From positions 36,406,279 through 36,470,278 of the forward strand of contig CM060312.1 of the NCBI GenBank assembly GCA_030674185.1: a stretch of DNA of 64,000 nucleotides. Reading direction: 5' to 3'. Origin of the DNA: Monoplex corrugatus (Eukaryota > Mollusca > Gastropoda > Littorinimorpha > Ranellidae). A program made the translations under genes and the position numbers. Shown piece after piece: positions 23,819-32,960 of the stretch (within the stretch, counting starts at the first letter, position 1; every line of letters begins with the position of its first letter). A model generated the notes under the pieces. That model ran no database searches. It saw nothing but the letters and a program-made list of their open reading frames with translations, and was not told where the DNA came from.

Positions 23819-24296
23819 TGGCAGTGTACAAACTCCTTCAGCCTGGAACAGATGCTTTTGGGATATTCCCTAATCCTAGCTTCCAGAATTTCAGACCAAA
23901 CTGACTGATCTGTCCCACGTGCCCGCACCGCATGGGTTGAATCAACTTCTATGAGTAGTTGATTTTTTGAAAATTTCTTTTCAATAGACACAATTTAAAA
24001 GAGTATATCAATAGTTCTATAGTCACTTAAATACAATTGTCACGGATATGAATGGTCAAAAGTTTAAAAGATGTCTGCGAAATTACACATAGTTTGAACA
24101 CATTTCTGGTATATAGATAATGGAGAATTAAATTATTAAATTTCAAATATATACACATGTGCAGGCATTATTGATAAATAACAACAAAGAAAGAAAAAAT
24201 AATAAAGAAAATGTAACCTAAATTAGTTTTCAAGAAACATGTGTATGATCGGGGATAAATTTTGTGTTCTACTAGGAACCTTGAGTTTAACAGTTT
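23819..24296. other. AT-rich DNA, probably the 3' part of the adjacent LINE
   Basis: After the LINE stop at 24298, the same minus-strand frame stays readable for about 30 codons, so 24200-24297 may still be LINE. The rest is unassigned. Confidence 0.35.
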
Positions 24297-24690
24297 CTTA
24301 AAAGCACTTACATTTGGCTGATGATATTTTCATCTTGCATGTGTACACAAAGTGCCCCGAAAAGAGTATGATAAAGTCAGACACATCAATGTGAACAATT
24401 TTGTCAGTGCTGAAAAGAACTATACCCTCAGTAATCCTTACATTTGAAGCTGTTTCACACTCGGTGTTAAACATGTTTTGGATCATCTGCTAAAAATTGT
24501 ATCTGATTTCACATTTCCACAAAATATGTTCAATACTTTCCTTTACAAGAGTACAGAAACTACATACACTGGTATTATTTATCCCATTTCTCGAAGAATG
24601 ACATTTCTTCCTATAATCCGGTGTACAACACTAATCTGAAACCACTTCATTCTGACATTTGGAATCTTTTTTCCTTGGAAAAAGATGGGA
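24297..24690 (-). pseudogene. LINE C-terminal region with CCHC zinc-binding (zf-RVT-like) motif
   Basis: On the minus strand a decayed LINE protein reads KWFQISVVHRIIGRN, then after a one-base frame change INNTSVCSFC and ESIEHILWKC. Together these give a C-x2-C-x8-H-x4-C motif at 24511-24564, as found just after the RT domain in many LINEs. An in-frame stop at 24490-24492 is followed by 60 further codons. These contain SDFIILFSGHFVYTCK, matching the usual hydrophobic-then-basic end of the family, and stop at 24298. No RT palm is adjacent, so this is a 5'-truncated, frameshifted copy. The clade is not determined. Confidence 0.72.
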
Positions 24691-24929
24691 AAAAAGAGAA
24701 AAAGGAAAGAAAACACGAATGAACTGTTGATTTTGCTTTCTGTCCAATCTTTCATGCCACCTCAGTGACCACATTGTCATGGTCAGGTGTTCACCATAGT
24801 ACAAGGCTACTTGACAATGGGAATGATAACAATGGCGCTATGTTGTTCCATTCTGGATTGAGACTCATTGACACTGTACTCTACGTTTTCTTTCGTACTT
24901 TATCCTGGTATCAACAAGACCCAAAAGAT

Positions 24930-25165
24930 ACAGACACCTGCAGTGATGGTCAGCACATTACAGCAACACCCTTGACAACGTATACGTGAAGAGATGTATT
25001 TATGTGGTCCCAGTCTTGCCAATGAGCCCATGGCATGCTCTACTCTGAGCATGAGCTGGTTGCAGCCAAAAAATCCTGCAGTGGAGGTACTAATGGGGCT
25101 TGATCCCACAAACTGCCAGTCTTTTGGCCGTTGGGATAACCATTTCGCCATGGCGACTGGCTGAC
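24930..25165 (-). mobile_element. tRNA-Ser-like SINE
   Basis: Reading from 25165 leftward, the minus strand has an A-box-like TGGCGAAATGGTTA and a B-box-like GGGATCAAGCCCC. The A box resembles the TGGCCGAGTGGTTA of class II tRNAs such as tRNA-Ser. Downstream lies a body that includes GGTTGCAGCC-type sequence on the opposite strand and GGGACCACATAAATACATC. The ORF-like reading on this strand is one I associate with a widespread animal SINE; that is memory, not a search. No tRNA fold is intact. Confidence 0.6.
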
Positions 25166-25990
25166 TTTGAAAGTGAATGTGTTTTGTGACTGGTGACCGC
25201 CATGATAATGTTAAAATTAAAGAAGGTTATGGGAAGACACCACGCACTTTTCCTGTCTTCTTCTTCTAATCCAATACTCAGCGTGGTCGTTGGGAGGGGC
25301 CCACACAAAGGAAGCAGTAAACGAGATCCTCCATCTCTGTCTGGGAGGTGCAACAACAAATGGTTCAAGCATACTGTGAAATGTGCGGGTTTTAATATTT
25401 GCCACTCAGCTCTTTTCCTGTCGACCTCGGTGACCGACTCCTCCAAGCAGAAGAGTATCCTAATGGAGGTGTCGGGCAGTATGTTGTGACAGGTGTTACG
25501 TGACCAAACCTAACCAAACAATTTTTTCCGTTCGAGAGTTTAAATGTGATAATTTCACGATTATGTAGCCTACGAGGGAAAATGTGAAAATGACGTGTTC
25601 TGCTCAGGATGATCTGGTACGTTCTTTAATGCCTATCTATACAGTCAGACTTGACAGCCTGACAAACCGTTTGGCATAACAAGGCACCTTCCTTAGTTAT
25701 CAGTATCTATGACACAGCATCCTCTCTCATCCCAAGCTGCCAAACGAGCTTAAACATTTCTCTCTCGTCCACGATCCCTTGGCATTATTCGTTTATTGTA
25801 TCCTGTCATTCCCTCAGCCTCCCTCATCCTTCACAGTTAATCAAGTTGCTGATAAGAACATGCCCCCGTTGATACATTGGAAACATCAAACCAATTGTAC
25901 TTTTGGTATGAGTGGTGTTGGATTTTGTCGAAATTTATACTGATATACCACTTTGTACGAAATATATCTGATGGAGCTTGGTCAGCTCGT
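25166..25990. other. Unassigned DNA, no gene supported
   Basis: 25170-25490 has balanced composition and overlapping open frames on both strands (up to about 118 codons) without a recognisable domain. The rest is low-copy sequence. Confidence 0.35.
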
Positions 25991-26097
25991 TTAACGCTTT
26001 GACTCCCGCACCCTGTCCACTAGCATCCTGCATTGTCAACCACGCTACCAAAGCAAAAACTTAACCTTTTGATTCCCTCACGCGATCCAGCAGTTTC

Positions 26098-26098
<1 letters not shown>
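25991..26098 (+). mobile_element. Half copy of the TTAA palindromic MITE
   Basis: TTAA, then CTTTGACTCCCGCACCCTG and later CTTAACC..TTTGATTCCCTCAC matches the left half of 20693-20892 in the same order, including the internal TTAA. The right half is missing. At the point where the palindrome centre should be, sequence changes abruptly to (CA)n. Confidence 0.65.
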
Positions 26099-26146
<48 letters not shown>

Positions 26147-26696
26147 ACACACACACACACACACAACACACACACACACACACAACACACACACACACAT
26201 TGTATATATACATACATATATATACATATACATACACACATGCATGCACACATCAGCAGCAGCAACACCTGCAATTTACTTTCACATTGACATGAAAGTT
26301 GTTCTGACATCACACACACACACACACAAACACACACACGCGCGCGCGCGCGCACACACACACACACGCGCACACACACACGCACAAAGACACACATACG
26401 AACACACAAACACGCGAACAAACACATACACGCCCGCGTTGAGCACGGACAAAGACAGACAATTAATAAGTTTTTATTCACGATGGCAATGGAATGACCA
26501 AAACAAATGTTTTTGTAAATATAACCCTCGTCCCAAAATAAACAACAATAGCAAAAACAAAAACAAAATACGGGATGGGGAGAGAGAGAGAGAGATAGAG
26601 AGAGAAGAAGAAGAGAGAGACAGAGAGACAGAGACAGACAGAGAATGTGTGTGTGTGTGTGTGTGTTGTGTGTGTGTGTGTGTGTTGTGTGTATGT

Positions 26697-26728
<32 letters not shown>

Positions 26729-26753
26729 AAGAGAATGTGTGTGTGTGTGTGTG

Positions 26754-26797
<44 letters not shown>

Positions 26798-27129
26798 ACA
26801 GAGACAGAGAGACAAAGACACAAAGAAAAAAACAGACAGAAAGATATGTTGTGTCTGTGTGTGTATATATCTGTGTGTGTGTGTGTGTTGTGTGTGTGTG
26901 TGTGTATGTGTGTTTGTGTGTGTGAGTGTGTGTGTGAGGGAGAGAGAGAGAGAAAAAAAAGAGAGAGAAATGTGAGAGAGACAAAGAGAAACAGAGAGAG
27001 AGAGAGATAATGTGTGTGTGTGTGTGCGCGCGCGCGCGCGCTGTGTGTGTGTGTGTGTGTGTATGTGCGTGTGAGAGAAAGAGAGACAAACAGACAGAGA
27101 CAGAGAGACAGGCAGGCAGACAGGCAAGC

Positions 27130-27166
<37 letters not shown>

Positions 27167-27225
27167 GGCAGCAGGCAGGCAGGGAGCAGACAGGCAGACA
27201 GGCAGGCAGGCAGGCAGGCAGGCAG
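26098..27225. repeat. Compound microsatellite: CA, CG/CA, GA, GT, GACA and GGCA blocks
   Basis: (CA)n 26100-26240; CG/CA alternation 26310-26435; 120 bp of unique DNA; then alternating (GA)n and (GT)n blocks from 26580 to about 27080; then (GACA)n and (GGCA)n to 27225. Long frames across it on both strands are artefacts. Confidence 0.95.
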
Positions 27226-27507
27226 AGCATACAATTACGAGAAACCGATTTCAAGATTTAAATTTTTTTTATTATGGTTATTATGAATAAGTGATACAGA
27301 ACATTTGCATCCTTTCAACATACAGGCTATCCATGAAAAGCAAGACTGCTCCAATGTAAGCAGATTTAAACACCAAACACAAGGCATTCAAGTGATGCTT
27401 AGAACTTAAATCATTTTATGCTGATCGTCATAATATATCAAACACAGTCATGGTTTTATTCATTTAACAGGTCCTTCATTTTATTTATGTTATATACTGC
27501 AGTAATT
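27226..27507. other. Unassigned AT-rich DNA
   Basis: No gene or repeat is recognised. Confidence 0.4.
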
Positions 27508-27662
27508 CAGTTTCAGTTTATCAAGATAACTTCTCCACGCATGGAAGAATTTCATATGCACTGACGTCACTGGTGCCATTTGATGAAGAAGATAAAATGA
27601 TCATGGCATACGCCTTAGGCCTGCACATAAATCCATGAGCTGGCTAGGTCTTAAGGTCCTTC
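27508..27662 (+). mobile_element. SINE-like dispersed repeat, copy 2
   Basis: Homologous in inverted orientation to 565-723. It begins CAGTTTCAGTTTATCAAG and continues through CATATGCAC, GTGCCAT, TGATCATGGCA and CCTGCACATAAATCCATG to CTTAAGGTCC. Confidence 0.6.
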
Positions 27663-27772
27663 CTATCCAAAATGTTTTGTAGCTATACCAGTTTTTGTAT
27701 CAGTCTACAGACTATTACTAAAATAATGCAACAGGGTTACTGTGTTGTCCGAAAAATAATCTTTTTTTATTT

Positions 27773-28287
27773 GACTGGCTCCTCCTGGCTGGCTGGTTGA
27801 CTGGCTCCTGTTGGCTTGTTTCTCCTGGTGGCTGGCTGGCTGGCTTCCCCTGATTGTTTCCTCCTGGCTTGCTCCTCCTGGCTGGCTGGTTGATTGGCTC
27901 CTCTTGACTGGTTCCTCCTGGCTGGCTGGTTCCTCTTGGCTGGCTGGTTGGCTGACTCCTGACAGATTTCTCCTGGCTGGCTGGTTGGCTGGTTTCTCCT
28001 GGCTGGTCGGTTCCTCCTATCTGGCTGGTTGGCTGGTTCTTCTGGCTGGCTGGCTGGCTGGCTCCTGGCTGGCTGGTTGGTTGGTTGGCTACTCCTGACA
28101 GATTTCTCCTGGCTGGCTGGTTGGCTGGTTTCTCCTGGCTAGCTGGTTCTTCCTGGCTGGCTGGTTGGCTGGTTTCTCCTGGCTGGCTGGTTCTTTCTGG
28201 CTAGCTAGTTGGCTGGCTCCTCCTGGCTGACTGGTTGGATGGTTCCTCCTGGCTGGTTTGTTGGCTGGCTTCTTCTGTCTGGCTGAC
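27773..28287 (+). repeat. GGCTGG minisatellite (first block of the array)
   Basis: About 515 bp of irregular units made of GGCTGGCTGGTTGGCTGG and TCCTCCT spacers. Unlike the internal blocks, it has no RT segment on its left, which marks the left edge of the higher-order array. Both strands are largely open: the plus strand gives Trp/Leu/Gly-rich sequence and the minus strand Gln/Glu/Pro/Ala/Asn-rich sequence. I treat neither as a gene. Confidence 0.95.
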
Positions 28288-29760
28288 ACCCCTGCCGCTA
28301 CGAGGTTGCCTGAAATATCCAGAAAAGTACAAAAGCTATTTTAAGTACATATTCTTTTAAATGTTTGATGCTCAGGTAGTTCTTTTACTACTTTATGGTG
28401 CAGGAATGTGGGGTTATGAGAGACACTATCAACTTGAACAGGTACATGTATATGCTTGCAAGAGATTTTTACACGTAAAATACAAAACAATATATCATAT
28501 GTTGTACGGAGAATTGGGACGTTTTCCTCTCTGGATAACTGCTATTAGTAGATGCATTAGATATTGGTTTCGACTACTGAAACAGCCAGAAGCTAGGTAT
28601 TCAAAAAAGCATATAAAATGTTATTCACTATGCATGAAAAAGGTCATGGAACTTGGGTGTCCAAGAAAAAAAACAACAACTTTTTATGTGAAAGTGGTTT
28701 TGAAGAAGTTTGGATTTGGGGGTGTGGTGCCTGGAAACGATTCAGTAAAGAACTGGAAAAAAAAGATTATGTAGCAGTTTCTGTCATAGCTGGCGTAACA
28801 CTTAGATACCAGAGCACGCGCTGTTCACTATATGGCAAATGTCAGCCTATATTTGCAAGAGCTAAGTATATTGAAATACTGTATGTGAAGGTGTTGAGGA
28901 ACCCATGGCACAATTTAGGATGGGCGTGTCCCCGTTAAACGTTCACAGACACCACTTTGCGCCTACGACTGTCAACAATACATATCCAGTTTGTCCAAAT
29001 GTGCAAGAAAACGAGATACATTTTCAGTTTGAGTACTCTATGTACAATTAGGTCAGACGATGTTATCATTTAGATGTTACTGAAGGCGATAACTTAGTTG
29101 TTGTTTTTGTTTTCTTTTTTAAGGAAAAATGACGGATGACACTGCGGGAACTATAGTGAACTTTGCGAAGTTTTCGGTCACTGCCTTTAAAATAAGGAGG
29201 TATTTTGAACGTACCACTTTGAAACAAACAGCTGTCCTTTTCTACATTAGTAGTTTACGAACATTCCCGTGTATATACATTGAAATGTGTTAATTGTATG
29301 CTGAACAGAAATGTGTGTCTTGTGATTGCCTCCATGAAAGGGGCTGTTGGCCTACATTTATTAACATTGCGAGTTTCCGAAAAAAACAAACATTTGTTTC
29401 TAAATGTGACTGCATCTTCATCTTCCAAGTCACTTTTGGACATTCGAAATATAAGGGTACAGGGATCTGGTTCCATTGAAGCGGACAATATTATCTTTGT
29501 GTAATTCATTATTATTATCATCTCTTCCCCCTTTCACACCGACAGGTTATCATAAGAATGCACAATCACAACATGAATAACTCCCACTACAGCTTTAGAA
29601 AGGAAAAAGAGAAAACCCCACAAGAACCACATGAATATACAAGGGATTATTCATTCTAGCTTTGGCTCAAATACTGTGATCTACAAAATGGCACAGCTTG
29701 GGATTTATAATGTTAATCGTATGCCATCATGTTTTCACTGATAGTTACAATTAGCAAGTA
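28288..29760 (+). pseudogene. LINE C-terminal region and 3' end, best-preserved copy (partial leading unit)
   Basis: After the minisatellite and a roughly 45-bp linker, the LINE frame resumes. It reads FDAQVVLLLLYGAGMWGYE, then LEQVHVYACKRFLHVKY and YGELGRFPLWITAISRCIRY (28361-28690). Next, in the +1 frame, come MHEKGHGTWVS and SIYGKCQPIFARAKYIEIL-like sequence to about 28938. These are the post-palm regions of a non-LTR retrotransposon reverse transcriptase. A cysteine-containing segment (CPNVQENEIHFQFEYS) near 28990-29040 fits the terminal zinc region. Coding similarity fades by about 29250, and the remaining 500 bp is the 3' region repeated in every later sub-unit. Frameshifts and stops disable it. 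Confidence 0.8.
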
Positions 29761-29807
29761 GTGAGTATTAATACATTTCAAGTGTACATGTATACTAATA
29801 AACATAC

Positions 29808-29872
29808 CTCTCCAGAAGGCAATGTAGAGTTCAGCGAAGTCCCAGCACTGACAGCTCACATCCCAGTTGACA
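29808..29872 (-). other. Exon-like segment with splice consensus (unit 1)
   Basis: On the minus strand, CGTCCAG precedes 65 bases that are open in one frame (VNWDVSCQCWDFAELYIAFW) and are followed by GAG/GTATGT, a strong donor consensus. The segment and its donor persist in units 2, 3 and 4 (about 38497-38561, 47569-47633 and 56792-56856). I do not recognise the peptide. It may be a captured host exon or chance. Confidence 0.3.
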
Positions 29873-29941
29873 CTGGACGCAGGCCGGTTGGGATGGCATG
29901 CCAAGAAAGGGACAGGAATGATGGAGGAAGAGACTAACAGA

Positions 29942-31399
29942 AATGGTCAACTGACTCGTCAGCTTCTGTGCATGTGTATTGAGTGCTTACGCCTCATCAC
30001 TGGCATCGATCTGCTACCCTCTGTCTCCTATCTTTCTTCTAGATCTTCCTGGCTGCTTGATCCTCCTGACTGGCTGACTGACTCCTCCTGGCTGAGTGAC
30101 TGACTGGTTCCTTCTGGTTGGTTGCTCCTGACTTGTTCCTCCTGGCTCTCTGGTTGGATGGTTCCTCCTGACTGGCTCTTCCTGGCAGTTTGGTTGGTCG
30201 CTCTTCCTGACTGGCTCCTCCTGGCTGGCTGGTTGGCTGGCTCCACTTGGTTGGTTCCTCCTAGCTGGCTGGTTGGCTGGCTCCTCTTGGCTGGTTCCTC
30301 CTGATTGGCTGGTTTGCTGTCTCTTGGTGGTTCCTCCTGGTGGCTGGCTGGTTGGCTGACTCCTCTTCGCTGGTTCCTCCAGGCTGGGCTGGCTATTGGC
30401 TCTCCTCTTGGCTGGTTCCTCCTGGCTGGCTGTTGGCTGGCTCTGTATGGCTGGTTCCTTCTAGCTGGCTTGTTGCCTAGTTCCTCCGGGCTGGAAGGTT
30501 GGCTGTTTCATCATGGCTGGCTGTTGGTTGGGTGGCTTCTTCTGGCTGGCTTCTCATGCCTGGCTGAGACCCCTGTCTCTACGAGGTTGCCTGAAGGATC
30601 CAGACAGAGAGGATCACCTGGGACCGGTCTCGGGAAGCCGGAGATAGCTTTCAGGTTGTCAACAGAACACCCCAGCCAAATCTGCAGCCGAAATACTTGA
30701 CATGCGTCCATGTCGCCTATCCCATAGCCACAAGACTTGTCCAGAGTGTTCTGAAGATTCCCATCCCACTTCCCCGTAACATTCCACACCAGGATCTCCA
30801 CTTGCTCTGCCCTTCACCAAACAGACAACCATCGCAGAAGTGGGAATCTCTGGAGCACCTGGCTCCTGTTGGCTGACCCCCTCCTGGCTGGCTAACTGCC
30901 TGGCTTCTACTGACTGGCTAGATTCTCCTGGATGGCTTGTTGGATGGCTCCTGGTTGATTCCTGCTGGTTGGCTGACTTGCTTGTCCTCCTGGCTGCTGG
31001 CCAGGAGGAACCAGCCAAGAGCCAGCAAACCAGCCAATCAGTAGGAACCAGCCAAGAGGAGCCAGCCAACCAGCCAGCTAGGAGGAACCAACCAAGTGGA
31101 GCCAGCCAACCAGCCAGCCAGGAGGAGCCAGTCAGGAAGAGCCGACCAACCAAACTGCCAGGAAGAGCCAGTCAGGAGGAACCATCCAACCAGACAGCCA
31201 GGAGGAACAGTCAGGAGCAACCAACCAGAAGGAACCAGTCAGTCACTCAGTCAGGAGGAGTCAGTCAGCCAGTCAGGAGATCAGCAGCCAGGAAGATCTA
31301 GAAGAAAGACAGGAGACAGAGGTAGTAGATCGATGCTGTGATGAGGCGTAAGCACTCGATACGCATGCGCAGAAGCTGACAAGTCAGCTGACCATTTGA
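29942..31399. repeat. Large inverted repeat with minisatellite arms (unit 1)
   Basis: Left arm 29942-30325 starts AAATGGTCAACTGACTCGTC and continues through TCTTTCTTCTAGATCTTCC into GGCTGG repeats. Right arm 31008-31399 is its reverse complement, ending GTCAGCTGACCATTT. Between them lie more plus-oriented minisatellite, a roughly 280-bp single-copy segment (30570-30850) and a turning point near 30990-31010 (CTCCTGGC..GCCAGGAGG) where repeat orientation flips. No transposase and no clear target-site duplication are seen at the outer ends. Confidence 0.85.
30511..30801 (-). other. Conserved open frame in the inverted-repeat spacer (unit 1)
   Basis: Ninety-six codons on the minus strand contain WNVTGKWDGNLQNTLDKSC and GYGIGDMDACQVFRLQIWLG. 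They then run into the linker (DPSGNLVETG) and the minisatellite. The first roughly 62 codons stay open, almost unchanged, at 39303-39521 (different phase retained), 48378-48566 and 57399-57587. Another phase on the same strand and one on the plus strand are also open, so coding is not established. Function unknown. Confidence 0.3.
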
Positions 31400-31498
31400 C
31401 CTGTGCCTGAGTTCACACACAACTCTGTCAAACATCCTGAAGAACTGGATGAATTGACAAATTCACAAGCCAACAGAAGCCAATATGATTGTGGTTAC

Positions 31499-31643
31499 CT
31501 TCCCACAAGGAGGGGGATGCACAAGATTGAAGCATAATCAAACTTCCAAGAAAGACCCTACAGAAACAACGGTAGGGAGAAGGGATGAGGAGGGGTGCAG
31601 GGAATGAGGGCAGAGGGGAGGGAGAAGACACCATGTCCATTTC
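31499..31643 (-). other. Exon-like segment with acceptor and donor (unit 1)
   Basis: The minus strand has CTTTCTGTTTCAG, an excellent splice acceptor, then 145 bases (open frame EMDMVSSPSPLPSFPAP...), then GAAG/GTAACC, a good donor. The same arrangement is at 40241-40385 in unit 2. In unit 3 an inserted base changes the donor to GATAACC. The protein is not recognised. It could be an exon of a host gene carried along in the duplication. Confidence 0.35.
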
Positions 31644-31849
31644 CTGAAACAGAAAGACAAAACATCAATTTGTCATTTACTCAATAAATCGATCAAATAA
31701 ATCAGCATATGAAATCAATGGTGCATTCCTTCTCTCATACTTCATTCTGTCAGTAATCCAGTTAACTTGATTTTTTTGTATTTGCATTTTCAATGGATCT
31801 CATTTTGATGCAATTTTGACATTAAAAGCACCACCTTCACATTAACGTG

Positions 31850-32590
31850 ATTAACATCAAACTGGAGGTATGGCTTATAGACAAACTTGAAGGAAGAAAA
31901 CACCCGTTTCTTAAGCTCTCTCACAATAGCTCATGCAGCATTCAGGAAGGGTCGGTCTACAATGGATCATATATTCACTTAACGAACACTAATTGAAAAA
32001 TATTTATTTAGAATAGACAACAACAAAAAAAAAAAAACCTCGACATTGCCTTTATAGATTTAAAGAAGCATATAACACCGTGAATAGAACGTTTAATGGT
32101 CTGTATTATCACGAATGGGTATCAATCGAAGATGTTCAAAATTATCCAAGCACTGTACGCAACAGTTAAAGCATGTGTATTATGTTATAGTAAAATGGAT
32201 ATTACCATTTATTTGAATGCCTTCAAGACCTAAGGCTAGGTTGCATTGAAAGTCCTATCCTGTTTTCTCTGCTGATCAATGAACTTGAAAGATAATTATT
32301 CTAAGCGGAAAACATGGTGTTACGTTCACTACAGATGCAATAGAACTTTTACGCATGCTTTTTGTAGATGATCTTACTCTTTAGATGTCACTGAAGGCTT
32401 CAACTGCGCTAGGTCTTCAACATCAACTTAACATCCTTCAACGAGAAAAAAAGAGGCTACGATTGACAGTAAATTTAGTTCAGTCGAAAAAAATAGTCTT
32501 TCAGAAGGTGGTTTTCTTGATTCAAAAGAAAAATGGGATTTTAATGGCAGTAATTTGGAAGTTCATGTAGTAAATTCTTACAGGTATTTG
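31850..32590 (+). pseudogene. LINE reverse transcriptase palm, decayed (unit 1)
   Basis: In shifting plus-strand frames this shows the RT motifs in order. AHAAFRKGRSTMDHIFT comes first, then FIDFKKAYNTVN-like sequence (motif A aspartate), then KIIQALYATVKACV. RQGCIESPILFSLLINEL-like sequence (motif B) follows, then LLRMLFVDDLTL (motif C, VDD at about 32360-32385) and LTVNLVQSK, ending near KFMxxNSYRYLA. The motif C codons are followed immediately by TAG. At least four frame changes and several stops make it non-functional. The frame runs directly into the minisatellite at 32590. Confidence 0.82.
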
Positions 32591-32960
32591 GCTGGTTTCT
32601 CCTAGCTGGGTGGTTGGCTGGCTCCTCTTGGTTGGCTCCTCTTGACTAATTCCTCCTGACTGGCTCCTCCTGATTGATTCCTCCTGGCTGGGTCCTCCTG
32701 GCTGGCTCCTCTCTGCTTGCTGGTCCTCCTGGCTGGGCTCCTCCGGGCTGGTGCCTCCTGAGCTTTCTGGCTCCTCCTGGTCTTGGTGGCTGTCCTCCTG
32801 GCTGTGCTGGCTCCTCTGGCTGGCTGGTTCCTCTGGCTGGCTGGCTGGCTGGATTCCTCCTGACTGTCTGGGCTGTTTGCTTTGCTCCTCTTGCCTGGTT
32901 GGTTCGCTGGTTTCTTCTGTGGCTTCGTTTGCTGGCTGACACAACGAGGTTGTCTGAAGA
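32590..32960 (+). repeat. GGCTGG minisatellite inside the LINE frame (unit 1)
   Basis: About 370 bp of GGCTGGCTGG/TCCTCCTGG units starts directly after the RT sequence TATTTGGCTGG and ends in the linker CACTTCGAGGTTGCCTGAAAG. The LINE frame then resumes. Confidence 0.93.

Noticed and set aside
25090..25489. Overlapping open frames of 118 (minus) and 98 (plus) codons
   Set aside because: Neither has a recognisable domain, and the minus frame runs into the SINE. Could be a host exon, but nothing decides it.
26098..27254. Frames of 378, 258 and 217 codons on the minus strand
   Set aside because: Microsatellite translations (Leu-Ser, His-Thr and Cys-Val runs).
29942..31399. Inverted repeat as a TIR DNA transposon
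   Set aside because: No transposase and no evident target-site duplication at the AAATGGTCA/TGACCATTT ends. The arms are mostly minisatellite.
31499..31643. Confirmed host gene in the array
   Set aside because: Splice consensus is good, but the peptide is unrecognised and unit 3 loses the donor. Kept only as exon-like.
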